Assembly (NCBI GenBank): GCA_910588555.1
Contig: CAJUPC010000039.1
Coordinates: 1 to 14,913, forward strand
Reading direction: 5' to 3'
DNA length: 14,913 nt
Source of the DNA: Candidatus Gastranaerophilales bacterium
Lineage (GTDB): Bacteria; Cyanobacteriota; Vampirovibrionia; Gastranaerophilales; Gastranaerophilaceae
Shown here: piece after piece, positions 1-5,436 of the stretch
How the letters are laid out: every line of letters starts with the position of its first letter
Position numbering within the stretch: the stretch's first letter is position 1
Made by a program: the position numbers and the translations under genes
Notes under the pieces: model-generated
Told to the model about the DNA's origin: nothing
Seen by the model: only the letters and a program-made list of their open reading frames with translations
The model's database searches: none

Positions 1-56
1 ATAAATTTAAAGCGCTTAATCTCTCAAATGCTATTTACAAAGCCTGCAAGTTGGGG
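1..56 (+). repeat. 56-bp perfect direct repeat, left copy
   Basis: Bases 1-56 equal 4670-4725 without a mismatch, in the same orientation. The repeat is cut by the window edge, so the true length may be greater. It covers the 3' coding end of two HTH-protein copies. Confidence 0.9.
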
Positions 57-65
57 ATTATTTAA
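1..65 (+). CDS. 3' end of a GerE/LuxR-like HTH protein (partial, paralog of 4393-4734)
   Basis: Only the last 20 codons and the stop are inside the window. Read from base 3, the end of the protein is KFKALNLSNAIYKACKLGII, against KFKALNLSNAIYKACKLGLI in the gene ending at 4734. The first 56 bases are identical at the nucleotide level to 4670-4725, and the final codons and stop are almost the same. That makes it a recent duplicate, or the product of gene conversion, of the small HTH protein in the regulatory island. Whether it is a full-length gene or a 3' remnant cannot be told because its 5' part lies outside the window. The reading frame is open up to the stop. The family inference comes from the complete copy, whose C-terminal half resembles the DNA-binding domain of LuxR-type regulators. 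Confidence 0.7.
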   Translation, partial: KFKALNLSNAIYKACKLGII

Positions 66-71
66 TAAAAT

Positions 72-986
72 TTAAGCTCTGGGGTGCGCTTCGTTATACA
101 CATCTTTCAATCTCTGTGTAGAAATATGTGTATAAATTTGCGTATTTGAAATGCTTGCGTGACCCAAAAGCTCTTGAACAACCCTTAAATCAGCACCGTT
201 TTCTATCAAATGTGTTGCAAAACTATGACGGAATACGTGCGGTGTAACATGTTTGGGCAAATCAATTCTGTCAACAATATCATTTATGACATTTCTGACG
301 GTTTTTGTCTGCAGTCTGTAACCTGTTTTATTTATAAATACAGGTGAATTTTCGACCGGCTCGGGAACGTCATAGCCTTGAGCAACAAGCGAACGAGCAG
401 AGTCAATATAACGCTCCAAATAACTTTTTGCACGGTCTGTTACAAGAATTATTCTCTCTTTTGCACCTTTTCCGAAAACTCTTATTTCGTTATCTTTCAA
501 GTTTAAATCCCCGAAATTTAACCCCGAAAGCTCCGAAATTCGCATTCCCGTAGCCCACAAAAGCTCCAAAATAGTTCTGTTTCTATAACCTGCCGGAGTT
601 TCGATTTTCGTATTATTCAAAATTTGCTCAACCTCATCAGGTGTCAAAAATTTTGGCAATGATTTCGGACGCTTAGGATTATTAAGATTCATTGCGGGGT
701 TTGAGTCAACTTTACGTTCTCGATACAAATATTTATAAAAAGTTCTTAAAGAAGCAATCTTTCTTGCAACCGTCGTTTTTTTATAATTAAACTTCTGTAT
801 AAAGTGCAAGTAATCCCTTATTTTGGAAAAATTTACATCCTCGCAAGACTGCTCGTCCATCCATATAAGAAAGCTTAAAATATCTGAACAGTAGGCTTTT
901 GCCGTATGCGCGGAAAAATTCTTTTCCGCAATTATGTACGATTTAAAATCTTCCAAATCTTGTTTTGAATTTTTATTAATACTCAT
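72..986 (-). CDS. xerC/D: Xer-type tyrosine recombinase
   Basis: The 304-residue protein has the two-domain layout and length of chromosomal XerC/XerD: an N-terminal SAM-like core-binding domain (about 10-95) and a C-terminal catalytic domain (about 112-295). All catalytic residues of the family are visible: R149 (ATGMRISE), K173 (FGKGAKER), H250 and R253 (HVFRHSFATHL), H276 (LLGHASI) and the nucleophile Y285 (QIYTHIS). The protein ends in HPRA, as Xer proteins commonly do. The family resolves chromosome dimers at dif, and some members move integrative elements; full length and an intact active site favour a housekeeping role. XerC and XerD cannot be separated by eye. A weak AGAAG lies just before the ATG. 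The gene is divergent from the TPR gene, and its 3' end lies 6 bp from the partial HTH gene at the window edge. Confidence 0.92.
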   Translation of the reverse strand: MSINKNSKQDLEDFKSYIIAEKNFSAHTAKAYCSDILSFLIWMDEQSCEDVNFSKIRDYLHFIQKFNYKKTTVARKIASLRTFYKYLYRERKVDSNPAMNLNNPKRPKSLPKFLTPDEVEQILNNTKIETPAGYRNRTILELLWATGMRISELSGLNFGDLNLKDNEIRVFGKGAKERIILVTDRAKSYLERYIDSARSLVAQGYDVPEPVENSPVFINKTGYRLQTKTVRNVINDIVDRIDLPKHVTPHVFRHSFATHLIENGADLRVVQELLGHASISNTQIYTHISTQRLKDVYNEAHPRA

Positions 987-1008
987 AACTTCTACTTTAT
1001 TTATATTA

Positions 1009-1037
1009 TTGATTTTTTACATGAACTATTATACAAT
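1009..1037. promoter_or_regulatory. Divergent promoter between the recombinase and TPR genes
   Basis: On the plus strand TTGATT (1009-1014) and TACAAT (1032-1037) are 17 bp apart, 33 bp before the TPR start codon. On the minus strand a perfect TATAAT (1033-1028) overlaps that -10 box and faces the recombinase gene; its -35 is poor. The shared AT-rich core suggests transcription in both directions. This rests on box similarity only. Confidence 0.45.
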
Positions 1038-1070
1038 ATTTTTGGAAGAAATTAAATACTTGGAGATAAC

Positions 1071-2918
1071 ATGAATTACAAAAAATTGTTAATATCATCA
1101 ATTGTCGTTATGGCAGCCTTATCTACACAGGTCTATGCTAAAGAATTACAGGCACAGGTACAAAAAAATACTGCAGCAAAACCTGCAAATGTTTCTGCTG
1201 TTAAAACCGCAACTCAAGTATATCCTGAAATTTCAAGATTAATTGAGTACAATCACTGTGCTGATGCAGACGCAAAAATTAAAGAAATTTTAAATACAAA
1301 CCCCAATGATGAAAACGCACTTGCGTTGAGAACAGTGTCAATGGCTAAACAACATAAACTTGACCCGGCTCAGCAGGAATTGGATAAACTATTGAAAAAA
1401 TATCCCAAAAATCCTACTTTGCACTACGCACAAGGGCTTGTTTATCTTCAAAGAACAACTTCTTCCGATGTTGACCATATTAAAAATACAAGAGGTTTAA
1501 TCAACTCTTCTTTAAAAGAATTTGTTGAAGCTGTTAATTTGAACTCAAATTACTACGAAGCATACAACGCAATGGGTGTTGCAACATTAAAACTTAACAA
1601 CAGAAATGACGCTCTTGAATTGTTCAACACAGCTTTAAAAGTTAATCCTTCATTTGCAACAGCATACGATAACATCGGTATTGTTGAAATGATGAACGGT
1701 AACCTTGACGCTGCGGAAGCTAATTTCATGAAAGCAATGAAATTTAACTCTCACAACCCGACCGCATGGTATCACATGGCGCAGGTTGAAACACGTAGAG
1801 GAAATTATTCTAAAGCTTTAACTTGGGTAAACCACTCTATCCACGTTAACCCGAATTCTTCACCCGCTTTGACTTTACAGGGTGAATTATACTTGAAACA
1901 GGGCAACCAGGCTGCTGCAATTAACTCTTTCAAAAAAGCTCAAATTGTTAAGCCTGAAAATTCAAGACCTTACATGAACCTTGCAACTATCTACGAAAAC
2001 CGCGCAGATGAAGAGTTTGCAATGGAACAGTTAAAAACAGCTCTTGCAATTAACCCGAACAACAAAGAAAGCAAATTAAGAATTGCTAATATGGCATTGC
2101 ATATAAGAAAATACGACCAGGCTCTTGATTACTTCTCAAAACTTGTAGGCGATGAAAACTACAACGATGACGCAGTAATCGGTCTTGCTAACACTTATTA
2201 TGAAATGGCTAAAGAACGCGGCGAAAATAACGGTATTACTACTAACAAAGAAGTTTACCTTGCTTATGACTATATTAACAAAGCAATTGAACAGTGTCCG
2301 GAAGATTTGGAACTTCACCTTGCAAAACTTAAACTTGCAAGACTTGTTCATCAAGAACCGCTCTCACGCGACAGCTTGAATTACATTATTCAAGCCGCAG
2401 GCAGCAATCTTATGGACAGCGTAATTAAAGGTGAAGCTTACCTTGCTTTAGGAAGAGAAAAAGACGCGGTTTATACATTTGAAAACGCTATCAATTTCTC
2501 AGACTCTGTACAAGATGATTTGTACCTTGCAGAAATCCTTGTTCATAACAAACAATTCAGAACTGCAAGAGTTGCGCTTCAAAAAGCGTTGATGAAAGAA
2601 CCTAACAATATTATTGCTCAAAACGGTATCAGATACATTAACCTTTGCGAAACAAAATCAAACGAATTTTTCGATATTGCTCAAAGACAATACCAGCAAA
2701 ACAACTATGCTTCTGCAATTGAATACTGCAACCGTGCGATAGACTTCTATCACAACAGCCCGCAGATTGCTAAATTGAAAGCAATGTCATACGAAAAAGA
2801 ACTTAACTACAGAGGCGCTGTAAAATACTATCAACAGTACCTCGCAATGAGCCCCAATGCAGGTGATAAAGACGAAATTAATAAGAAAATCGACAAAATC
2901 ATCAGCAAAGCAAAATAA
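1071..2918 (+). CDS. Secreted tetratricopeptide-repeat (TPR) protein
   Basis: The 615-residue protein starts with a typical Sec signal peptide: MNYKK, a hydrophobic core, then a VYA cleavage motif near residue 23. The mature part is mostly TPR units of 34 residues with the usual W/L/G/Y/A/F/A/P spacing, clear at about 80-113, 160-193, 195-227, 229-261, 263-295 and 297-330, more degenerate to 545, and again at about 545-600. Units often end in NPN, NPS or KPE. TPR arrays are protein-binding scaffolds, so an exported one probably acts in the periplasm or envelope in assembly or trafficking; no enzymatic domain is seen. The start is supported by TTGGAG seven bases before the ATG and by the signal peptide. 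A small ORF follows 12 bp after the stop. The exact function is not recognisable. Confidence 0.9.
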   Translation: MNYKKLLISSIVVMAALSTQVYAKELQAQVQKNTAAKPANVSAVKTATQVYPEISRLIEYNHCADADAKIKEILNTNPNDENALALRTVSMAKQHKLDPAQQELDKLLKKYPKNPTLHYAQGLVYLQRTTSSDVDHIKNTRGLINSSLKEFVEAVNLNSNYYEAYNAMGVATLKLNNRNDALELFNTALKVNPSFATAYDNIGIVEMMNGNLDAAEANFMKAMKFNSHNPTAWYHMAQVETRRGNYSKALTWVNHSIHVNPNSSPALTLQGELYLKQGNQAAAINSFKKAQIVKPENSRPYMNLATIYENRADEEFAMEQLKTALAINPNNKESKLRIANMALHIRKYDQALDYFSKLVGDENYNDDAVIGLANTYYEMAKERGENNGITTNKEVYLAYDYINKAIEQCPEDLELHLAKLKLARLVHQEPLSRDSLNYIIQAAGSNLMDSVIKGEAYLALGREKDAVYTFENAINFSDSVQDDLYLAEILVHNKQFRTARVALQKALMKEPNNIIAQNGIRYINLCETKSNEFFDIAQRQYQQNNYASAIEYCNRAIDFYHNSPQIAKLKAMSYEKELNYRGAVKYYQQYLAMSPNAGDKDEINKKIDKIISKAK

Positions 2919-2930
2919 CAAAAAACACCA

Positions 2931-3182
2931 ATGAAAAAATTCGATATAAGAAAATCATTTGAAATATTTTTGAGAGAGCCCGTCAGTGTATTAACTGAGG
3001 GGCTGTTTCAACTTGTAAATATCGAAAACAACATTTTCAGCCAAAAACCTTACGTAAATATAGATATTGTAAATAATAAAACACAGATTACAGTCGTAAA
3101 CAGCGAAAAAATGTACGGCTTATTTAGACGCGTTCTATTCAAACATAAAATAAAAGAAAACGAAGAAAAATCAGTTAAATAA
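2931..3182 (+). CDS. Small hypothetical protein, 83 residues
   Basis: I do not recognise this protein. It opens with MKKFDIRKSFEIFLREP, continues with an amphipathic helix, then an alternating polar/hydrophobic stretch (about 42-58, YVNIDIVNNKTQITVVNS) that looks like beta strands, and ends in a highly charged Lys/Glu tail. It has no signal peptide, membrane segment or cysteine. The start lies 12 bp after the TPR stop, with no Shine-Dalgarno sequence in the gap, so translation probably depends on coupling to the TPR gene. That arrangement suggests one transcript and perhaps a linked role. No terminator is evident right after it. Confidence 0.6.
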   Translation: MKKFDIRKSFEIFLREPVSVLTEGLFQLVNIENNIFSQKPYVNIDIVNNKTQITVVNSEKMYGLFRRVLFKHKIKENEEKSVK

Positions 3183-3255
3183 TTGTTCTAATTGTAAAAT
3201 TTTGTAACAGGTATTTTCTAATCACTAAAGTTTTAGATATTTTCTTCCGATATAA

Positions 3256-3271
3256 ATTTTGTTCACAAAAT
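3256..3271. promoter_or_regulatory. 16-bp palindrome, possible operator next to a -10 box
   Basis: ATTTTGT-TC-ACAAAAT has 7-bp perfect arms around two bases, too tight for an RNA hairpin loop and therefore more like a protein-binding site. It directly follows and partly overlaps TATAAA (3251-3256), a possible -10 box for the gene at 3296. Its inner 12 bases, TTTGTTCACAAA, recur at 4056-4067. Confidence 0.35.
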
Positions 3272-3295
3272 AAAACTTTAAAAAAGGAGTGTGTT

Positions 3296-3517
3296 ATGGA
3301 CGGAAGAAAATTTACGGATATGGAAGATTTGATGTTGGATTACGGCGAAATGACAAGTTTCGACTTTAATTCAATGAATTATAAAGAGGTTAGGGATTTG
3401 CAAAGAATTACCGACAGCGAATATTCAAATAAGCCCTATACATTTAAATACGGCAACTTTGATTTAGTGGATATGATACATTCATTTATTACTCAAAACC
3501 AGAAGAGAAATGCATAA
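3296..3517 (+). CDS. Small acidic hypothetical protein, 73 residues
   Basis: Not recognised. A strong AAAAAAGGAG lies 9 bases before the ATG, which supports a real gene. The protein is acidic and aromatic (DMEDLMLDYGEMTSFDF near the start, later YTFKYGNFDLVDMIHSF), has no signal peptide, transmembrane segment or cysteine, and looks like a small folded cytoplasmic protein or the partner of a larger one. The next small gene starts 30 bp downstream with its own ribosome binding site, so the two are probably co-transcribed. Confidence 0.62.
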   Translation: MDGRKFTDMEDLMLDYGEMTSFDFNSMNYKEVRDLQRITDSEYSNKPYTFKYGNFDLVDMIHSFITQNQKRNA

Positions 3518-3547
3518 AAGCATTTGTAAAACTAAGGAGAAATTAAC

Positions 3548-3763
3548 ATGAATGATAAAGAGCTTTTTGAAAACAATTGTTTTCCTCTATTTTGGAGCGA
3601 AGACGATGAGTTTATTGAACAAAAAATTCAGCCAAGAAAAGATTTGTCAGTCTTAATGGCAGAATTGGAAGAGATAAAAAACAGAATAGATGACATATCA
3701 GCAAGAGAATGGCAGCTTGCCAAACTTGTAGAATTTCGTCAAAATGGATTTTTGACACAATAA
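3548..3763 (+). CDS. Small hypothetical protein with a predicted coiled coil, 71 residues
   Basis: Not recognised. An AAGGAG stands 7 bases before the ATG. The N-terminal third is acidic and aromatic (CFPLFWSEDDEF). The segment at about 30-62 (LSVLMAELEEIKNRIDDISAREWQLAKLV, split here by meaning) has heptad-like leucine and isoleucine spacing with many Glu and Lys, so a short dimeric coiled coil is likely. It has no export signal. It follows the 73-residue gene closely and is itself followed by a clear terminator 23 bp downstream, so the two small genes probably form a short transcription unit. Confidence 0.62.
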   Translation: MNDKELFENNCFPLFWSEDDEFIEQKIQPRKDLSVLMAELEEIKNRIDDISAREWQLAKLVEFRQNGFLTQ

Positions 3764-3785
3764 ACGGCTAGCCGAGATTTGGGAT

Positions 3786-3811
3786 AAGACCGCCTTAAAG
3801 GCGGTCTTTTT
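3786..3811 (+). terminator. Rho-independent terminator
   Basis: AAGACCGCC, loop TTAAA, then GGCGGTCTT form a 9-bp perfect stem followed by a T-run. It closes the small-gene unit ending at 3763. Confidence 0.9.
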
Positions 3812-3826
3812 GTGTAAAATTGTATA

Positions 3827-3850
3827 AGGTCGGGATAGCAATCCCGACCT
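3827..3850. repeat. Perfect 10-bp inverted repeat between convergent genes
   Basis: AGGTCGGGAT, loop AGCA, then ATCCCGACCT. It lies one base beyond the stop of the regulator at 3852 and has no T-run on either side, so it is not a standard terminator. It may still stabilise the 3' end of the minus-strand message, or be a small palindromic intergenic element. Confidence 0.7.
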
Positions 3851-3851
3851 A

Positions 3852-4064
3852 CTATTCAAAATCAAATAATTCTTTCATTGAAACATTTAAGCTATCAGCT
3901 ATACATTTTAATTTTGAAACGGTTATGTCTGTTCTTACCGTTTCTAATAAACTAATCATTGAACGTGAAACAAACTCAGAAGCTAAATCATCTTGAGTCA
4001 GCCCCTTTTCTACACGAAGTTTTATTATTTGCTTTGCTAATTTTTCTATATATTGTTTGTTCAC
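3852..4064 (-). CDS. Cro/CI (XRE) family regulator, copy A
   Basis: The 70-residue protein is a single helix-turn-helix domain of the XRE/HTH_3 family (about 10-66): KLRVEKGLTQDDLA covers helices 1-2, FVSRSMISLLETVRTD the recognition helix region, and LKCIADSLNVSMKELF the closing helices. Such short proteins bind palindromic operators as dimers and often repress their own promoter; R-M controller proteins have the same size, but no R-M genes are visible. The start codon is GTG with no Shine-Dalgarno sequence; a palindrome pair begins 10 bases upstream. Copy B lies directly upstream on the same strand: 54 of 70 residues are identical, and starts and stops are offset by exactly 266 bp, so this is a tandem duplication. 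The recognition region is nearly unchanged, so both probably bind the same sites. Confidence 0.88.
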   Translation of the reverse strand: MNKQYIEKLAKQIIKLRVEKGLTQDDLASEFVSRSMISLLETVRTDITVSKLKCIADSLNVSMKELFDFE

Positions 4065-4073
4065 AAACTTATT

Positions 4074-4113
4074 GTTAGTTACACTAACTTAAAACACAAT
4101 TAGTGACACTAGC
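4074..4113. promoter_or_regulatory. Operator pair A and relic divergent promoter
   Basis: Two palindromes, GTTAGT-TAC-ACTAAC (4074-4088, perfect) and ATTAGT-GAC-ACTAGC (4099-4113), have centres 25 bp apart and begin 10 bases before the start of regulator A. Minus-strand boxes TTGTGT and AACAAT, 17 bp apart, would drive regulator A. Plus-strand TTGTTA (4072-4077) and CACAAT (4095-4100), also 17 bp apart, look like a weakened copy of the promoter at 4338-4366; they would read antisense into regulator B. Confidence 0.72.
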
Positions 4114-4117
4114 AATA

Positions 4118-4330
4118 CTATTCGAAATCAAATAAGTTTTTCATTGTTACTTCTAAATTATCTGCTATACACTTAAGTTTAGAAATTGTAACATCTGTCC
4201 TTGCTGTTTCAAGCAAACTAATCATACCCCGCGAAACAAACTCAGAGGCTAAATCATCCTGTTTTAAATTTTTTTCTCTACGTATTTTTTTTATTTGCTT
4301 TGCTAATTTTTGTAAATATTCCTTGTTCAT
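4118..4330 (-). CDS. Cro/CI (XRE) family regulator, copy B
   Basis: This is the 70-residue paralog of copy A with the same HTH layout: KIRREKNLKQDDLA, then FVSRGMISLLETARTD, then LKCIADNLEVTMKNLF. I place the start at the ATG at 4330. It gives the same length as copy A, begins with the shared MNK, and leaves the divergent operator-promoter free; an in-frame start at 4399 would add a 23-residue hydrophobic leader that runs through the operators and past the neighbouring start codon. There is no Shine-Dalgarno sequence; the minus-strand -10-like AACAAT (4342-4337) is 6 bases upstream, so the message may be nearly leaderless, as for copy A. The gene is divergent from the GerE-like gene at 4393, whose promoter it probably controls together with its own. 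Its 3' end abuts operator pair A. Confidence 0.88.
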   Translation of the reverse strand: MNKEYLQKLAKQIKKIRREKNLKQDDLASEFVSRGMISLLETARTDVTISKLKCIADNLEVTMKNLFDFE

Positions 4331-4336
4331 TTCAAT

Positions 4337-4379
4337 ATTGTTAGCTATACTAGCAGTAGTTACAATTAGTACCACTAGC
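4337..4379. promoter_or_regulatory. Operator pair B over superimposed divergent promoters
   Basis: Two palindrome-like sites, GTTAGC-TAT-ACTAGC (4340-4354) and ATTAGT-ACC-ACTAGC (4365-4379), have centres 25 bp apart, exactly as in pair A. On the plus strand TTGTTA (4338-4343) and TACAAT (4361-4366), 17 bp apart, face the gene at 4393. On the minus strand TTGTAA (4365-4360) and AACAAT (4342-4337), also 17 bp apart, face regulator B. Each promoter's -35 lies on the other's -10. The first site covers one end and the second covers the plus-strand start point, a layout suited to repression of both genes. Confidence 0.75.
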
Positions 4380-4392
4380 AAAAGGAGAAAAA

Positions 4393-4734
4393 ATGACACA
4401 AACTATTGAAAATGAATTGAAAGAATTGCAGACAAACAAATTCCAATACAAAAGAATGATTTTGTTTGAAGAACTACATGAGAGAGTGCATTACAACGTC
4501 AGTATACCCGAAATTAAAAGAAGATATTTAGCTAAAGTTGAATTAGATGAGATTGAGCTTGAATTTTTAAAAGCATTAGTAGATGGAAGAAATCAGATGG
4601 AAATTAAGGCGGCTTTAAATTTTTTAGGAGAAAAAAGGTCGTATCACCAGATTATGGCCACTATTCTTAATAAATTTAAAGCGCTTAATCTCTCAAATGC
4701 TATTTACAAAGCCTGCAAGTTGGGGTTAATTTAA
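4393..4734 (+). CDS. Small GerE/LuxR-like helix-turn-helix protein
   Basis: The 113-residue protein has an N-terminal helical, charged half (1-48, unrecognised) and a C-terminal half (about 50-113) resembling the LuxR/GerE DNA-binding domain. LDEIELEFLKALVDGRNQMEIKAAL corresponds to the LTxRExEVLxLxAxGxSNxEIA opening, and ILNKFKALNLSNAIYKACKLGLI to the end of the domain. The match is by pattern and not perfect, so another HTH type is possible. It has no receiver or ligand-binding domain. AAAGGAG stands 6 bases before the ATG. It is divergent from the Cro/CI pair across the shared operator-promoter and is probably their target. Its last 56 coding bases recur exactly at 1-56, so a paralog lies just left of the window. 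Confidence 0.72.
   Translation: MTQTIENELKELQTNKFQYKRMILFEELHERVHYNVSIPEIKRRYLAKVELDEIELEFLKALVDGRNQMEIKAALNFLGEKRSYHQIMATILNKFKALNLSNAIYKACKLGLI
4670..4725 (+). repeat. 56-bp perfect direct repeat, right copy
   Basis: Identical to bases 1-56 and in the same orientation. Here it forms the 3' coding end of the complete GerE-like gene. The two copies bracket the recombinase, TPR, small-ORF and Cro/CI genes. Confidence 0.9.
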
Positions 4735-4760
4735 TTTGTAGGGGTTGATATCCCTACAAA
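4735..4760. terminator. Hairpin between convergent genes, probable bidirectional terminator
   Basis: TTTGTAGGG and CCCTACAAA form a 9-bp perfect stem, extendable inward by a G-T and a T-A pair around a short loop. It fills the whole gap between the stops of the GerE-like gene and engB. The flanking runs are A/T-rich but not strong T-tracts, so termination is inferred from position. Confidence 0.55.
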
Positions 4761-4765
4761 AATTA

Positions 4766-5338
4766 TTATTTTCCGATTATATGCTCGAAAATCTTTTCGT
4801 TATATCTTGTTTCAACGGCACTGAACGGTAAAACAATTCCGCCGAATTCTTTTTCAACTTTTTTAATAACATTTAAAGTTTTTGATTTCGGCACATAATC
4901 CATTTTGGTCACAATTGTAAAAATTGGCAAGTTATAAGCCTCAACCCATTCGCGCATTTGATAATCATTTTTCTGAATATCATGCCTGCCGTCAACAAGC
5001 TGAATTAGTGACGAAATTTGTTCACGCTCCAGCAAATATTCTTCCAAATATTTCTGCCATTTGTTTTGAGCTTCTTTCGAAACTTTAGCATAACCATATC
5101 CCGGTAAATCCGCAACCATAAATTTATCGGAAAATTGAAAAAAGTTTATCAATCTTGTTTTTCCGGGTGTATTAGAAGTTTTCGCAAGTTTTTTTTGATT
5201 TGCAAGCGCATTAATAAATGACGATTTACCGACATTTGAACGACCGAGAAGCGGAAATTCGGGCAGTGTATAATCAGGACACTGCGAAAGTTTTTCCGCG
5301 CTAATCAAAAATTTTGCCTGCATAAATTTTGTAGCCAT
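4766..5338 (-). CDS. engB: Ribosome biogenesis GTP-binding protein EngB/YsxC
   Basis: This is a TRAFAC-class GTPase of the EngB/YihA/YsxC family, needed in other bacteria for large ribosomal subunit maturation. With the start at 5338 (190 residues) the nucleotide-binding motifs are G1 GRSNVGKSS (32-40), G2 around NTPGKT (56-61), G3 DLPGYG (77-82), G4 TKMD (144-147) and G5 SAV (173-175); the GYGYAKV stretch after G3 is typical. The start was chosen because MATKFMQAKFLISA matches the N-terminal length of YsxC. An in-frame ATG at 5365 would add nine residues, and neither has a Shine-Dalgarno sequence. A TATAAT (5347-5342, minus) just before 5338 suggests a very short leader. The gene is convergent with the GerE-like gene and divergent from the EF-hand gene. 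Confidence 0.95.
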   Translation of the reverse strand: MATKFMQAKFLISAEKLSQCPDYTLPEFPLLGRSNVGKSSFINALANQKKLAKTSNTPGKTRLINFFQFSDKFMVADLPGYGYAKVSKEAQNKWQKYLEEYLLEREQISSLIQLVDGRHDIQKNDYQMREWVEAYNLPIFTIVTKMDYVPKSKTLNVIKKVEKEFGGIVLPFSAVETRYNEKIFEHIIGK

Positions 5339-5377
5339 AGAATTATAATACCATAAAAATCTCATATATTTAGAGGT

Positions 5378-5405
5378 TTGACTTTTTGGAAAAAATTATT
5401 AAGAT
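5378..5405 (+). promoter_or_regulatory. Putative promoter of the EF-hand gene
   Basis: TTGACT (5378-5383) and TAAGAT (5400-5405) are 16 bp apart and 31 bp before the start codon. A TATAAT at 5419-5424 also exists but lies too near the ATG to leave room for the GAGGG ribosome binding site. Confidence 0.4.
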
Positions 5406-5436
5406 ATTTACAGGTTAGTATAATTGAGGGCTTTTT

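Noticed and set aside
4331..4399. An in-frame N-terminal extension of regulator B with a hydrophobic, signal-like segment
   Set aside because: It would run through the operators and promoters and overlap the divergent gene's start; copy A has no counterpart, and the 70-residue form matches the paralog end to end.
1..4725. The segment as an integrated mobile element with attachment sites
   Set aside because: The intact HTH gene is on the side opposite to that expected for insertion into a gene's 3' end, and the recombinase looks like housekeeping Xer. Kept only as an alternative in the repeat finding.
3852..4734. A toxin-antitoxin or restriction-modification module
   Set aside because: The Cro/CI size and operator layout are compatible, but the partner is an HTH-like protein and no nuclease, methylase or known toxin fold is visible.
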